Source of the DNA: Primula veris | Taxonomy: Eukaryota; Streptophyta; Magnoliopsida; Ericales; Primulaceae | Assembly (NCBI GenBank): GCA_963682055.1 | Contig: OY821743.1 | Location: 27,390,702-27,454,701, forward strand | Direction of reading: 5' to 3' | Length of the DNA: 64,000 nucleotides | Shown here: piece by piece, positions 31,835 through 44,700 of the stretch | Layout of the letters: each line of letters starts with the position of its first letter | Numbering within the stretch: the stretch's first letter is position 1 | Program-made: the position numbers and the translations under genes | Notes under the pieces: model-generated | The model's database searches: none | Seen by the model: only the letters and a program-made list of their open reading frames with translations | What the model was told of the DNA's origin: nothing

Positions 31835-34800
31835 CTACTCGTAGTACTTCCTCAGGTTGTTGACGTTCCAAGGTCGATCCATCGGGACATCGTTGGGCAG
31901 GTGACCCAACAGGTAGGCCCCGTTCCCAACTGCGCCGAGGATTCGATATGGGCCTTCCCAGTTGGGGCCTAACTTGCCGTAGGAATGTACTCTCGTGTTG
32001 TTGTTTACTCTCCGTAATACGAGGTCTTCGTCCTGGAAATGTCTGGCGTTCACTCTTTTGTTATAGGATCGTCCCAGTTCATTCTTATACTCGGCATTAC
32101 GGATGGCCGCGACTTCCCTTCGTTTTTCAGCATAGTCGAGCTCGAGACCCATCATTTTTTCATTCAGTCCGTTCTCTACGATGTCGGTTCTGAGAGAGGG
32201 GAGCCCGATTTCTAACGGGATGATAGCTTCCATTCCGTAGGTGAGGCTATAAGGCGTTTGTTGAGTGCCCCGTCTTCTCGTCCTTCGGTAGGCCCATAGG
32301 ACGTGCTGCAGTTCATCGGCCCATCGTCCCTTGGACTCGTCTAGCCTCTTTTTTATTCCGTCGAGAACGGTCTTATTCGACACCTCAGCTTGTCCGTTGC
32401 TTTGGGGATATGAAGGGGTGGAATAATAGCTTTTGATGTGGTACTTCGCGTACATCGCTTTTAATTTAGCTCCGGTGAACTGGCCCCCATTATCTGCTAC
32501 TATTGAGTACGGGATTCCAAATCTTGTGATCACATCTTTCCAGAGGAACCTGATCACCTCGGCCTCCGTAATCTTTGCTAATGCCACGGCTTCTACCCAC
32601 TTCGAGAAGTAGTCGGTGACCATGAGGAGGAACTTTTTGCCCCTTGGGGCCTGAGGGAATGGTCCGACGATATCCATGCCCCATTGCGCGAAGGGCCAAG
32701 GCAAGGTCACACTACTCATTTTTTGAGCTGGGGCTCGTGGCATGGGTGCATATTTCTGGCACATCTCACATTTGAGCACGAATGCTTTAGAATCCTTTTG
32801 CATTAGGGGCCACCAGTATCCGTGTGTTAGGGCGCGGTTGGCCAGTGACCTCCCCCCGGTGTGGCTTCCGCATACTCCCTCATGTATCTCTTCCATGACC
32901 TTTAGGACCATGTCGGGGTGAACCCAGAGCAGATAGGGCCCGGAAAATGACCTCTTGTAAAGCCTTTCGTTTGGAGCCAGCCAGAATCCAAGAGCCTTCC
33001 TCTTTATTTTTTCAGCTTCTTTTTTATCGTCGGGCAGGTCGCCGAAGTTATGGTACACGATTATGGGGTCCATCCAACTTTGCTCCGGTGGGAGGTCGGT
33101 TACCACATTGACCTTTGACTTTACGTCGATGCTAGGCGAGGGAACATACTCTATGGTGACGGTCCTTTCTCGCTTGTCATTTATTGCCGAGGCCAGGGTC
33201 GCGAGGGCGTCGGCATGAGAGTTCTCGTTCCTGTTGATATTGTTGACCTCTTGATAGTCGAAGGTTTGGAGTATTCCCAAGGCGACAGCCACGTAGAGTG
33301 TCATCCTTTCATCTTTCGTTTGGAACTCCCCACTTATCTGGCCACTAACTAATTGGGAGTCAGTGTTCACGAGTATTTTCTTGACTCCAAGACTACGTGC
33401 CATTCTTAAGCCGGCGATCACTGCCTCGTATTCCGCCTCATTATTAGTGGCTCGGAAGCCAAGCTGGATTGACTTCTCGATCATGTCGCCTTGTGGAGAC
33501 CGGAGTACCACCCCGAGACCGGATCCTCTCTTATTGGCGGCCCCATCCGCATGCAAGGTCCACGTCTCAAGGGCGCGTCCTGCAATGCCGGGACTTAGGG
33601 CCGTCGTGTCCGCGATTGTGAATTCTGCCACAAAGTCAGCCAGAGCTTGCCCCTTCACGGATGTCTGAGGCTCGTAGCGGATGTCGTACGCGTTCAGGTG
33701 GCAAGCCCACTTCGTCATACGTCGAGACAGATCTCCCTTCTGGAGTATTTCCCGGACGGGTTAATCGGTATATACCACGATACTATGGGCCAAGAAATAG
33801 TGTGCCAGCTTACGCGAGGCCATAACGAGGGCTAGGATGAGCTTTTATAAGGGCAGATACCTAGCCTCGGCGTCAAGTAGGGTCTTTCTCACATAGTAGA
33901 TAGGACTTTGCTCCCTGCCGAGCTCTTTGATGAGTACGGCGCTGACGGCTATTTCTGACACTGCCAGGTATAAGGCAAGGACATCGCCGGTGTCCGGCTT
34001 GGTCAGTAAGGGCGCGCTCCCGAGGTAGTCTGCCAGCTCCGTGAACGCCCCACGACATTCATCGTCCCATTCGAACTTCTTCTGAGCCTTCAAGGCAGTA
34101 AAGAACGGCTTGCAGCGATCCCCGAACCGAGCAATGAAGTGGTTCAGGGCGGCAGCCATCCCGGCTAGCTTTTGTATATCCTTTCTCTTTTCTGGGGTCC
34201 TCAAATTCTTCAGGGCAGAGATTTGATCTGGGTTTGCCTCTATGCCGCGGTGTGTCACCATGAATCCTAGAAACTTGCCGGCCCCAACCCCAAAGGCACA
34301 TTTGGAAGCATTCAGTTTGAGGTCGTGTCTTCGGATTGTTTCGAAAACTTCTCTGAGGTCGGAGAGGTGGTTACCCTCCTAGGCGCTCTTTACCACCATG
34401 TCGTCAATATAGACCTCCATGGTCCGGCCTATATTCTTGGAGAATATCTTAGTGACCATCCTCTGATATGTTGCCCCAGCGTTCTTGAGCCCGAAGGGCA
34501 TCACCTTATAACAGTAATTTCCCCTTGGGGTTATGAAGGCCGTTTTCTCTTGATCGGCCTCCGACATGGGTATTTGATGATATCCGGAGCAGGCGTCCAA
34601 GAAGCTCATTCTGGCAGCTCCGGCAGTGGAGTCCACTATCTGATCGATTTTGGGCAAGGGGAAAGGATCCTTTGGACAGGCTCGTTTCAGGCCCGTGTAG
34701 TCTATGCACACGCGCAGCTTTCTGTTCTTCTTGGGGACCACTACGGGGTTAGCGAGCCATCTAGGATAATAAAATTCTCTGATGGCTTCGGCCAACAGAA

Positions 34801-35041
34801 GCTTTTGCACCTCCTCATTGATGGCGTCGGCATGCTCTGGACTGACGCGACGTCCCTTTTGCATCACAGGCCTCGCATTCGGGTTGACGTTTAATTTATG
34901 GCAGGCAAGGTCGGGGATGATACCTGGCATTTCGCTAGGGGACCATGCAAAGTTGTCGAGGTACTCGAGCAGGAGCGCAACGAGATCGGATACCTCGGGC
35001 TCACTTAGCTTTGCGCCCACCATAAAAAAAGTGGTCCCCAT
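31835..35041 (-). pseudogene. Gypsy-C pol: RT, RNase H, archaeal-type RNase H, integrase
   Basis: One minus-strand frame from 35041 to 31835, with stops at 34379-34381, 33845-33847 and 33761-33763. RT has RVCIDYTGLKRACPKD and the catalytic VYIDDM near 34412-34398. RNase H follows (ALYLAVSEIAVSAVL; PIYYVRKTL). The open 627-codon part (33718-31835) holds a second, archaeal-type RNase H (LHADGAANKRGSG, TNNEAEYEA, NTDSQLV), then integrase with an HHCC finger (HTGGRSLANRALTHGYWW...CEMCQK) and a D, D-35-E core (WGMDIVG, VADNGGQF, NGQAEVSNK), and a C-terminal GPNWEGPYRI module. No chromodomain. RT is separated from gag-protease by a one-base slip at the seven-A run 35024-35030. Confidence 0.93.
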
Positions 35042-37415
35042 CGTACCCAGGGATCTGGATTTTCAACAATCCCCCTTCTACCTTGTCCTCAGCTTCTGGT
35101 CCCATCTTTTTGTTCAGTTCCCTCAGCAGATTGGGGTCCTCAGTCTCTATGTTCATAGCACTCTGGACCGGGACCAGCTTTTTGCCGGGGTATACGGCCA
35201 TGGCATAGCTTCGCGAGACTTTTTGGTTACCCGAGATGGTCTCTACTCCAAATACAGTTGGGTACTTGACCTTTTGGTGTAGAGTGGAGGAGACGCCTTC
35301 TATCTCATGAAGCCATGTACGCCCTAGTATGACGTTGTAAACGGAGGGGACGTCCACTACCGTGAACTCCACACTCATAACCTTGGTTCCTATTTTAACA
35401 GGCAAGGATATGTTCCCCCTGGGCTGAACAGCCTCAGAGTTGAATCCGTACAGGGGAGGGGCGTTGGTATCCAGCTGCTCTTCTGATAGCTCCATCTTTT
35501 GGTAGAGGTCTCCAAAGAGTATATTCACTGACGCCCCTTGATCGACGAGGATGCGTCCTACTGAGCAATGTCTAACTTGGGCAGTGATAACAAGGGCATC
35601 GTTATGGGGCAGGTCTACCCCTACCAGGTCGAAGTCGGTGAAGCTTAGATCTGGCCTGGTGTCGTGCTTACTTTTCTTTCGGGGGCTCGATCTCTCGGCG
35701 AGGCAGACATGCTCCTTCATTGCGGCCTCACGGGCCTCAGTCCTCTCAACTCCACTAGGGTTGGGCTTCTTCGGTCCGGAGTGGATAACCTGACAGGTCA
35801 TCACCGGTGGGGGGAGGTCCGGTCGCCTCTCGTCGGCCCCTTCTCGACCTTGATCGGAATCTCTCCGTGTCTTGACGTATTTATCCATCAAGCCATCTCG
35901 GACCCATCCTTCGAGCTTCGCCTTCAGACCATGACACTCGTTGGTATTGTGGCCACGGCCTCTGTGATAGTCACAAAATTTATCATTGGGCCCTCGGGCC
36001 GGCTCGTTCCTGAGTAGGAGGGGCCAGGAGAAGTACGGCTCGTTCTCAATTTCGCCGAGTAGGTCGGTCAACGGGAGGCGAAAGGTGGTGGAGTAGGCAG
36101 TTCTCGGTACCACTCCGACGGGGTCATTCCGACGGGGCTCCTCTCTTCTCCTCTTGGGGGCCGGTTGCGGACTCTCTACCATACGGGGTCTCCCCATCCT
36201 TTCCGCTATGGGGCGATCTCTCCGGGTGCTTCTCAAGACGGTCCTCTCACGGGGCTATTCGATGCTAGCGACTTAACGAATTGCCCCAGCAGATCTCATG
36301 TCCTTCTCAATATCGACATGCTACTTTATCAGTGATCGGAGTTGAAAAACCGTGCTCGGAGGGGTCGCTATCATTTCGTTACGGATCCTGCTCCCTACGA
36401 TCATGCTCTGCCTAAAAGCAGCTATGACAGTAGAATCGGGGCAGTTGGCGCACTCCGCGTGCTTCTGCCAGAACCGATTATCATAACTCTCGAGAGTCTC
36501 TTTAGGTTGGGCCCTAACTTGGTACAATTGTTCCGGTTGGGAAACCCTTTCTTTCAAGTTGATAAACCGGTATGCAAAGTCATAGGCGAGGTCATCCCAA
36601 CAGTGGATGGAGTTGGCAGGCAGAGACTGGAACCATTTACTTGCCAACCTCCCCAGGCTGGCGGGGAAGCATTTGCACATAAGCCGATCGAGGTGGGACC
36701 AGTGATTCATCCGGTAACGATAGTGCCGGAGGTGAGCTTCCGGGTCAGAATCCGCATTGAAAACTTGGAGAACAGGGGCAGTAAAATTTCCGGGGGGCGT
36801 GCTGTACTCTATCTCGTCTGAGAACGGGGTGCTATGGGTAGAGGCAACGATTTTTAACGCCGCTTCGTCGGCTGCTTTATCTCGGCCAGCGCGGCGGCTG
36901 CGTCTCCATCTTCGAGGAGGCTTTTCAGTTCGTGCACGACTCGACTCCGGCTGTGGTTCATAACTGTCATTCGGCCAACGGATTCGTGAGTGCACGCTTC
37001 GCTCGTCGCCACGACGAGAGTCCCCTTCGTCCGACTCCTCACCCCTAGTTGGCTCTCTGGGAGTCTCTAGGGGGGGTCGTCGGTGGGGTCCCAGCCGGGA
37101 CATCACACTTTTAGTGGGTCGGAGGACCGGTTCGACTTGGCTTGCGTCTCGGAGGATGGGCTCGGGCTCTGGTGCCATCAGCGTGGCTATCAATGCCTTC
37201 TGGGCAGCAAGCGTGACGAGCTCCTTTTCATGGACATCGAGCATCATCTCTGTCAGCTCGGTCCATGATCGGGGTGTCGCAGGTATTGCCGTTAAGGGGG
37301 CGGGATCCCTCGTAGATGCGGTTCTCGGGGTCTCACCGAAAGAGAGTGTCCTAGGCATCCCAAGAACGGGGGTGTGTCGGGACGACGGAGTGTCGAATCG
37401 GTTATTGCTAGACAT
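35001..37415 (-). pseudogene. Gypsy-C gag and protease
   Basis: The frame starts at the ATG at 37413-37415 (MSSNNRFDTPSSRHTPVLG). Residues about 230-360 are a retrotransposon gag core (LRHYRYRMNHWSHLDRLM; WFQSLPANSIHCWDDL). A stop at 36321-36323 and two more near 36250-36275 interrupt it, in the same frame as the rest; Gypsy-D reads through the equivalent positions. A zinc-finger-like CDYHRGRGHNTNEC and a retropepsin (ILVDQGASVNILF; VVDVPSVYNVILGRTWLH) follow. Its frame ends at 35001 while pol continues from 35041, because of the A-run slip. Gag builds the particle; the protease would process the polyprotein. Not functional as it stands. Confidence 0.9.
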
Positions 37416-37462
37416 GTTTTCTTCGAGGACGGAATGTCAGAGCTAACGCGTTCTAAAGGTTC

Positions 37463-37477
37463 CCACAGACGGCGCCA
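37463..37477 (-). other. Primer binding site of Gypsy-C
   Basis: Minus strand TGGCGCCGTCTGTGG, two bases inside the 5' LTR. The identical motif follows the LTR of Gypsy-D at 62748. The tRNA was not identified. Confidence 0.8.
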
Positions 37478-37479
37478 AT

Positions 37480-38159
37480 TGGCGAGCCTATTTTTCTTCC
37501 TAGGTTCGGCTTAATCAATCAGTGCGCGTTGGCTCCGATCAAGGGTGGTCTGCTCTGATGACGGGGTCCTCCTCGTGCCTGTACAAGAAACGAACAGGGG
37601 CCCGGGGTTGGAACCAGGTTTTCCCTCTCCAACGATCAAGTTAGTATGGGCGAGACTGAAAGTAAAGATGTAGTGAAGGGTGAGGGATCGGACCGGTCAC
37701 AAAACGTGGCCTCGGGAGTATGAGGTTATATATATGAAGTCTGGGATATTTCGGGTTTATCTCTCTTCTTCCTCCTTTTCTGTCCCCTACTAAGATGTGT
37801 TAGTGGGGGTATTTATAGTATGATCCAGAGGTGTATTAATCCTTGGATCACTGTACTGTAAAACACTGATCCAACGGCGTTTAGGTCATTCATGACTCTG
37901 ACAAGAGTACTGTCCTTTTCCGGGGCCCACTGGAGATGGCCTGTGATTGGGCCACGTCGATGAAACACCTGAAGGGTCCCCCAAGAGAGCAGCAGCATTA
38001 ATTAGGGAAGTGTATTCGACACGCTTCTCTAGGCCGGCCTAGGCACAGCTCGGCCCTCAAGATCCGGGGTGATGCGTCACCCATGGTTTGACGGGCCCGG
38101 ATCGCCTGCTGTGGGGGTGGTATTGGTCCGGACGAGGGGGCGCCGACATTCACTCGCCA
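37480..38159 (-). repeat. Gypsy-C 5' LTR (right in window)
   Basis: 680 bp. Minus-strand TATAAATAC at about 37808-37818 is the likely promoter. It ends at the GTTCC duplication, 38160-38164. Confidence 0.93.
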
Positions 38160-38164
38160 GTTCC

Positions 38165-38480
38165 ATGTAATTTAGATTTTTTTGAATTTAGGGTTGTAGT
38201 AATTTTTGGACTGAATGCTCTTAACGGAAAATCCATAATGCAGTTGGAAAGTGAAATTACACAAGTGCCAAATCTGTTTTGCGTTATACGTTGAAAAAAA
38301 GGCTACAAAATACATGTGTGGGAGCTTGGTCAGAAATGTTCATTTATTCTTCGATTTGCTTTAGATGATTAATTAATCAGAGATCTCTTAAATGCGTATG
38401 AACTTGTTTAAGAGATCTATGATTAATACAAAAAACAAATAAAAATCTATTAATTAACTAGGCGCATGAATTACTATGAT
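38165..38480 (+). repeat. Tandem unit 3, continuation right of Gypsy-C
   Basis: Matches 4270-4545, including the hairpin (38372-38427). It directly continues the sequence broken at 27302. Confidence 0.75.
38372..38427. repeat. Hairpin of the tandem unit (unit 3)
   Basis: Arms ATTAATCAGAGATCTCTTAAA and TTTAAGAGATCTATGATTAAT pair with one mismatch around a 14-base loop. Confidence 0.7.
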
Positions 38481-41089
38481 ACAAGAAACAAATCAAGATC
38501 TAATAATGACCACTATGATCCTTATGATTATGGGAAATATGATAGTTGCTAGTTATGTATCATCATTGAGCTACGTTCATGGGTTTATATATTGATGAGG
38601 CATGGAGAATTAAAATAGTATTTTAAAGATAAGTGTTTCCAAATTTCTCAAATTGAAATAGTAAAAAATAAAGTATAAGACGAAAGTAAGATTTGTTCTC
38701 ACAAATTATATATGGATTTATTGGTTTATCATCAGAGACATCTACTTTATTTGAGAATTTTGTTTTTTAGTCCTTGTATTTTCACTTCATTTCAGTATTC
38801 CGATGTAATAAGGGTTTTAGCGAGTTAAACTATAAAATTAATGAAATAAGTGGATTTTCCCTGGTTACTGCTAATTAGGTATAACATTCAATGATGAACT
38901 AAAACGGAATTGACCTTTACGAAGAACCATCTAATTTTTTTTTGTTGATAAGCATCTATTACATGTAATCCTGTAGCTAGATTTTCTCTCCAACTTTTCC
39001 CTTTCACATGCGGGTATTACTTGCTAATGTAGCAGATTATGTAAACGAATAAATTTTGTTATGATTTTGAAAATAAATTTTCATTTGATACATGGTTGGT
39101 CAACATAATCCAACACATAAATTAAGCAACTAATAAAATGTGTTGACTGTGGGTTTGACTGAGTATGTGTTGAGAATGTTGGAATTTGGTATTAAAACAG
39201 GACTAGCGGCGCAATTTTTTGTCCGCTTATCTCAAACTTATGTTATAATTTTACTCTTCTTATATTTATGAAAAAAAACTAATAAAACTTCAAAGTAAGA
39301 AATTAAATAATTATATTAAAAATCAGAATAAATATAAATAAATAAGAATTCTATTAAATAATTAATTTTTTGTTGTATTTAATATATAATACTAGTAAAA
39401 TTATAATATGAAATTAAATGATTAATTAATCTAATAAGATAATTATTTAAATAAAAAAAACAACTCAAGGTATAAAACCTAAGTAATTTAATGTAGTAAC
39501 TTAACGTTAAGAAGTGAAAAACCCCTACCATGATGAATATGATTCGAATAAGTTAAAAACTCACATATATAACACTAGAAGACGATCGAGATCAACAGAT
39601 CATTATTATGATTCCTTATGGTGAGTAACATGATGGTCAATTATAGAATTAGCTGGATATTGTCTAAATTTGAGGTTTAGACTTAGGTCCAAAAAGATAG
39701 GGACAATGCAGCCAAGTAAGTTGTTGGCTATTTTTTCACTGCTTTTCCCATTGTATTTTCTTTTATTCCTTTTGCCTTTTTTTTTTTTTTTTTAGTAATA
39801 AGGCATTTTTGCCAGATTATTCTTATAAAATCAAATGTGGGCTTTCAACCAACTTTAATAATAAAAAAACTTAACGGTACGCCTTGTAACGATAAGACAA
39901 AGAAATAATTTGTTCGTATTTAGGAACATATTCAAAACCACTGTCTTTTGGACTTAGCTAAAAAATCGGGGTCTGAATGGCAAATCCGATTTTCTAGTTT
40001 CGTAGTCTATAATCTCACTCTTTTCGAAAAAATTTGATCGCATTAATCATCAGCTAAAACATTTTGGGAAAGAATAAGACAGAGAAAAAAAAAACAAGAT
40101 TTAGGCTAGCTCCCAATTTATTGAAGGATCACATCTTTTCACACTAACTTATTTAGGCTATGAATCAATTTCATTATATATTAAATGCCACTTAATTCTA
40201 TTTTTCCATTTGTTTTCATCTCTAAAAAACATATCATCTGCCAACCAACTTCGACACCTGCCACTGTCACCACTTGTCATGTCGCTGTCGCCGGTGATAA
40301 GTTCTACCATTGCCGATGCGGACTACATCGCCCCTCTCTCTCTCCCACTACGCATGAGAGAGGTGGCAGTGGATTGGCAACGATCTCGAGTATGAAGGTT
40401 GATCTACGACGGAGAGAGCTCTTATATACCTCTCTCCCCCCCTCTCTATCTCTCTCTTTGGTGCAGCGATGACATCAGACTAACATTAGCGCTGACATCA
40501 TGCCCCCTCTTAATGCCTTCATCAAGACAACGTCGCCAAGGCGGGAGGCGAGGAAAAAAACTGTTCGATCGAGATTGGCTAAACTCTTGATAGAGAAGAG
40601 GGGGTGGGTGTTGTGAATAAGGTTTTGAACGTTTTTCACAGAAATTAAAACTAATAGATAAAAAAAAAACTCAGAAATTGTAACTCTTAGTTTAAGCGTT
40701 CATCGATATGAAATTTGAAGGTAAATTTACTCTATGCAAGCAACCAGAGCATTGTTTGTTTACTATAATAAAAAGTCAATTTACCAACAAATCAGTTATG
40801 ATAAAGTGAGTGTTATTACATTTAACAATATATTTTATAAGGTTAGTGACACTCCATTAACCGTTGTTATAGCTCTATTCTCATATTTTAATGTAGCGGG
40901 CTCTCTAAAAACATTACAAACAAACAAAGTATCAAATACATAATGATCCAGCATAAAGTTAACATAAAACATTCAGATATATGTTCAACACCTGCTTTAA
41001 TTCAAAATTTCGTTGGATTTTCGATTTGTTGTTCGTTTTCAGGAACATCATTTATAAATAGTAAACAATATCAATCTTCAAATATTATT
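38481..41089. other. Unassigned 2.6-kb insertion-like stretch in unit 3
   Basis: Absent from unit 2, where the flanking blocks are adjacent (10620). Mostly AT-rich with no recognised gene or terminal repeats. The part at 40240-40560 is distinctly GC-richer with CT microsatellites and short open frames that resemble nothing I recognise. It may be a captured genomic fragment. Confidence 0.4.
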
Positions 41090-41457
41090 TTTAAGAAACT
41101 TTGTATGAAGCATTAACGAACATCATTTCTAAATAAAAAAATAACTTATTAAATGATGATTCGTCGAATTTGAACGCCCCATATATGTGGTTACAATTTG
41201 ATTTGTCATAAATTAAATTGAATTTAGTAAGTATTATTACTATCACAAGAATGACAAGTTAATTATGACTAATGATGAGTTGTAAAAACAAAATATATAT
41301 ATTCTCCAAAATAGAAATAAATCTGAAACAACGGCATGTGAATAAAATTTCCCTTGGTCAAATGTCTAGACGTGTTGTGTTAGGAAAAAAATGATATTAT
41401 CTAGCAATATTCCTTTATAAGAAAATAGACCTTCAATGCAATTGGTTCACATTATTT
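41090..41457 (+). repeat. Tandem unit 3, late part; empty site of the foldback element
   Basis: Matches 10630-10890 joined directly to 13626-13735. The junction around 41339-41355 (AATAAAATTTCCCTTGG) shows the site without the foldback element. It ends next to Copia-E, whose GCTTG target duplication occupies 41458-41462. Confidence 0.75.
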
Positions 41458-41462
41458 GCTTG

Positions 41463-41690
41463 TGTAAAGAAAGAGATATATAAAATATGATTGTATATTA
41501 TTCTTCTCATCAAGAAGGCCTATTTATACAAGAGTAGATACATGGGAAAAAACAAAATAATAAATCAACACTACATTCTAAGAGACTATACATAGAACTA
41601 AACAAAGTATTCACCTAGGATAATGTAAATGAATCTATCCACTAAGTTAAGAGACTCTTTTGCTCTTCCCAATGAGCACACTTCTCAACA
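41463..41690 (-). repeat. Copia-E 3' LTR
   Basis: 228 bp. The minus strand carries TATAAATA near 41521-41530, with GAGAGGGAG (purine tract, 41692-41701) just outside it. Confidence 0.92.
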
Positions 41691-41691
41691 C

Positions 41692-41701
41692 TCCCTCTCA
41701 A
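41692..41701 (-). other. Polypurine tract of Copia-E
   Basis: Minus strand GAGAGGGAG next to the 3' LTR. Confidence 0.7.
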
Positions 41702-44700
41702 GTTGGAGAGTGAACGTCTCGAACTCCCAACTTGGAAATTAGCGAAGTGAAAGTATCTTTTCCCAAAGCCTTCGTAAATACATCGGCAAGTTGAGAAGAC
41801 GAATTGACATGACGGGTAGAAATGGATCCGTCCAATATCTTATCCCTAATAAAATGACAATCCATTTCGATAAGCCGAGTACGTTCGTGAAAGACAGGAT
41901 TCGCAGCGATATGTAGGGTGGCCTTGTTGTCGCAATACAGAACGGCTGCTTGTGGATGACAAATGTCGAGATCGTTCAAGAGAGAACGCAACCAAGTTAA
42001 CTCACAACAAACGCCAGTCATCGCTCTATATTCGGCTTCAGCTGAAGAGAGGGACACGGTTTTCTACCTTTTCGATCGCCAAGATATTAAAGAATCTCCA
42101 AGAAAGACACAATATCCAGTTGTGGACCTTCGAGTCATTGGACAACCAGCCCAATCGGAGTCGTAAATCGGAGTCGTAATAAGCTCATAAACTAAAATCT
42201 GTGGAGGACGAAAAAAATAAGCCTTTGCCAGGGGCTCCATTTAGGTAACGAATGATACAGAGGGCAGCGTCCATGTGCGGTATACGAGGTTCATGCATGA
42301 ATCTACTTAGAACATGCACATGGTAGGTGATATCTGGTCTCGAGATAGTCAAATAGATGAGGCGGCCAATTAATCTACGATATCGAGCGGGATCTTTTAA
42401 TAATTCACCCTTATCAGAAAGTTTTAGACCAACTTCCATAGAATGATCGACTGGAGCAGCACCAGATAAGCCAGCGTCACTAATGATTTCAATTGCATAC
42501 TTTTGTTGAGAAATAGCTATGCCTTCATCAGAACGCGATACTTCGATCCCAAGAAAATACTTTAAATCTCCAAGGTCTTTAATTCGAAACTGTCTTTGAA
42601 GAAAGTCCTTCAGAGATTTGATGCTATCTAAATCATTTCCGGTGATAATAATATCGTCAACATATATCAAGAGCGCGGTAAAAGAGTTTCCTTGTTTGCG
42701 CGTAAACAAGGAATAGTCATCCTTTGATTGGACGTAGCCAACTGAACAGACAGCGAGAGAGAATTTTGAGAACCATTGTCGAGAAGCTTGCTTTAGACCA
42801 TAAAGAGATTTGTGAAGGCGACATACTAAATTCTCCCTCTGTCCACGAAAACCAGGAGGAGGGGACATATAAATTTCCTCGTCGAGGTCACCGTGAAGGA
42901 ATGCATTATTTACATCGAGCTGATGTAGGGTCCATTTATTGGCAGAAGCAAGAGCCAACAAGCATCGAATCGAAACAATTTTGGCGGTGGGTGAGAAAGT
43001 TTCTTCATAATCAATGCCTTCTAATTGAGTAAAACCCTTAGCCACCAACCGAGCTTTATAGCGTTCAATAGAGCCATCTGATCGATATTTAATCTTATAT
43101 ACCCAATGACACCCGATGGGTGTCTTTCCAATCGGCAAGGGAGCTAGAGACCAAGTTTTATTCTCATCCAAAGATTTCAATACAGAATCCATCACTCGGC
43201 GCCATTCGGGATGAACAACGGCCTCATCATAAGTTTGTGGTTCCCGAGTTCCTGATATTTGAGCTAAAAAGGAACGGTGTGATAGCGACAAGCGATGATA
43301 AGAAACATAATTAGACAATGGATATCACCTTTTCGAGGACCTGGCGACGTATTGGATGATAGGTTTGAAGACGGCCGCGTGATGGGGGTCCAAGAATAAT
43401 CGCGAAGTATAGTGGATGGGATAGATGGTCGATTGGATTTTCTGCGTTGGTGTGCTCAGAAGTAGAGGTAAGATTTTCGATAGGATTTTCGTTGACGATG
43501 GGGCTTTCTATAGGATTTCCGTTATCGGTTGGATTTTCGACGGTATTTTCGTTGTTGATTGGATTTTCGTCTGGGGTGAGTCGATCATTTTCGAAGTTAT
43601 CGGGTGCATAGATAAAGATTGGTCTGCACAAGTTTGAGTTATCTGAATCATCATTTTGATCGATAAATGGGAATTCATTTTCATGGAACACGACATCTCG
43701 ATTGATGAAAACTTTATGATTTTCGAGATCGTATAATTTGTAGGCCTTTTGACCGAATGGATACCCTATGAAAACACAACGAGTTGCCCGAGGATCGAAC
43801 TTATTTGTAATTCGGTTATTTTTTGCGAAGGCTAGACAGCCAAAAATTCTAAGATGCAAGTAAATGGGCGGTTTGGAATAAAGAAGCTCAAAAGGAGTTT
43901 TATGGGATAATAGAGAAGTAGGCGTACGATTAATTAAATGAACTGCATGTAAGCAACAATCCCCCCCAAAATTTCTTGGGAAGATTGGCTTGAATTTTTA
44001 AAGCTCGGGCAACCTCTAGAATATGTCTATGTTTACGATCGACGACTTCATTTTGTTGGGGAGTGTCGACACATGAAGTTTGAAAAACTATTCCATTATC
44101 TTGAAAGAAGTTAAGGAGAGAGACAAATTCAGAACCATTATCACTTTGAATAGTTTTAATAGTGAATGAAAATTTAGTTTGGGTGTAAGATAAAAATTGT
44201 CTTAGTAATTGTTGAGTTTCACTTTTATGTTTCATTAAAAAGATCCAAGTAAATCGAGAAAAGTCATCGACAAGAGTAAGAAAATAATGTGCGCCTGATA
44301 GAGAAGGGACTTTATACGGACCCCAACTATCACAATGAATCATTTCAAAAAATTTAGAAGTCGATATTGTACTAGAAGGAAAAGGGAGACGAGTTTGTTT
44401 AGCTAGTGGACAAATATGACAAATTTTGTTTGGAATAGCATTGATATTCAGAAAAAATTTTGCAATAAAATCTAAACGGGAAGAAGACACATGACCTAGA
44501 CGTTTATGCCATAAGTCGGTAGATAAAACTGAAGCATTACAATGGGGTTCTAATTCATTGATGAACTTGAACTCGGTTAGGTAATATAGACCATCACGAT
44601 GCCTACCCGAACCAATCGTCCTTTTGGTCGCCAGATCCTGCAAGACACACGAAGAGGAATAGAAGGTTATTGAGCAGTTCAAATCTTTGGTAAGTTTACT

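Larger units (their letters stand above)
27303..38159 (-). mobile_element. Gypsy-C, Tat-type LTR retrotransposon with an extra antisense gene
   Basis: 10,857 bp. Two 680-bp LTRs (TGGCGA to TCGCCA) flank minus-strand gag-pol. The target duplication is GTTCC at 27298-27302 and 38160-38164. Domains read on the minus strand: gag, zinc finger, protease, RT, RNase H, a second archaeal-type RNase H, integrase. Two RNase H domains and no chromodomain place it in the Tat/Ogre/Retand group. Between integrase and the 3' LTR lie a 78-bp tandem repeat and a plus-strand spliced gene. Additional ORFs in Tat elements, and an amplified tandem repeat in Retand, are known from the literature. LTRs differ at about 21 of 680 positions by hand. 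Coding regions are broken by stops and one homopolymer frameshift. Confidence 0.95.

Noticed and set aside
40185..40590. Possible small genes in the GC-richer patch
   Set aside because: Overlapping short frames with no familiar motif, intron pattern or start context; kept only as an unexplained region.
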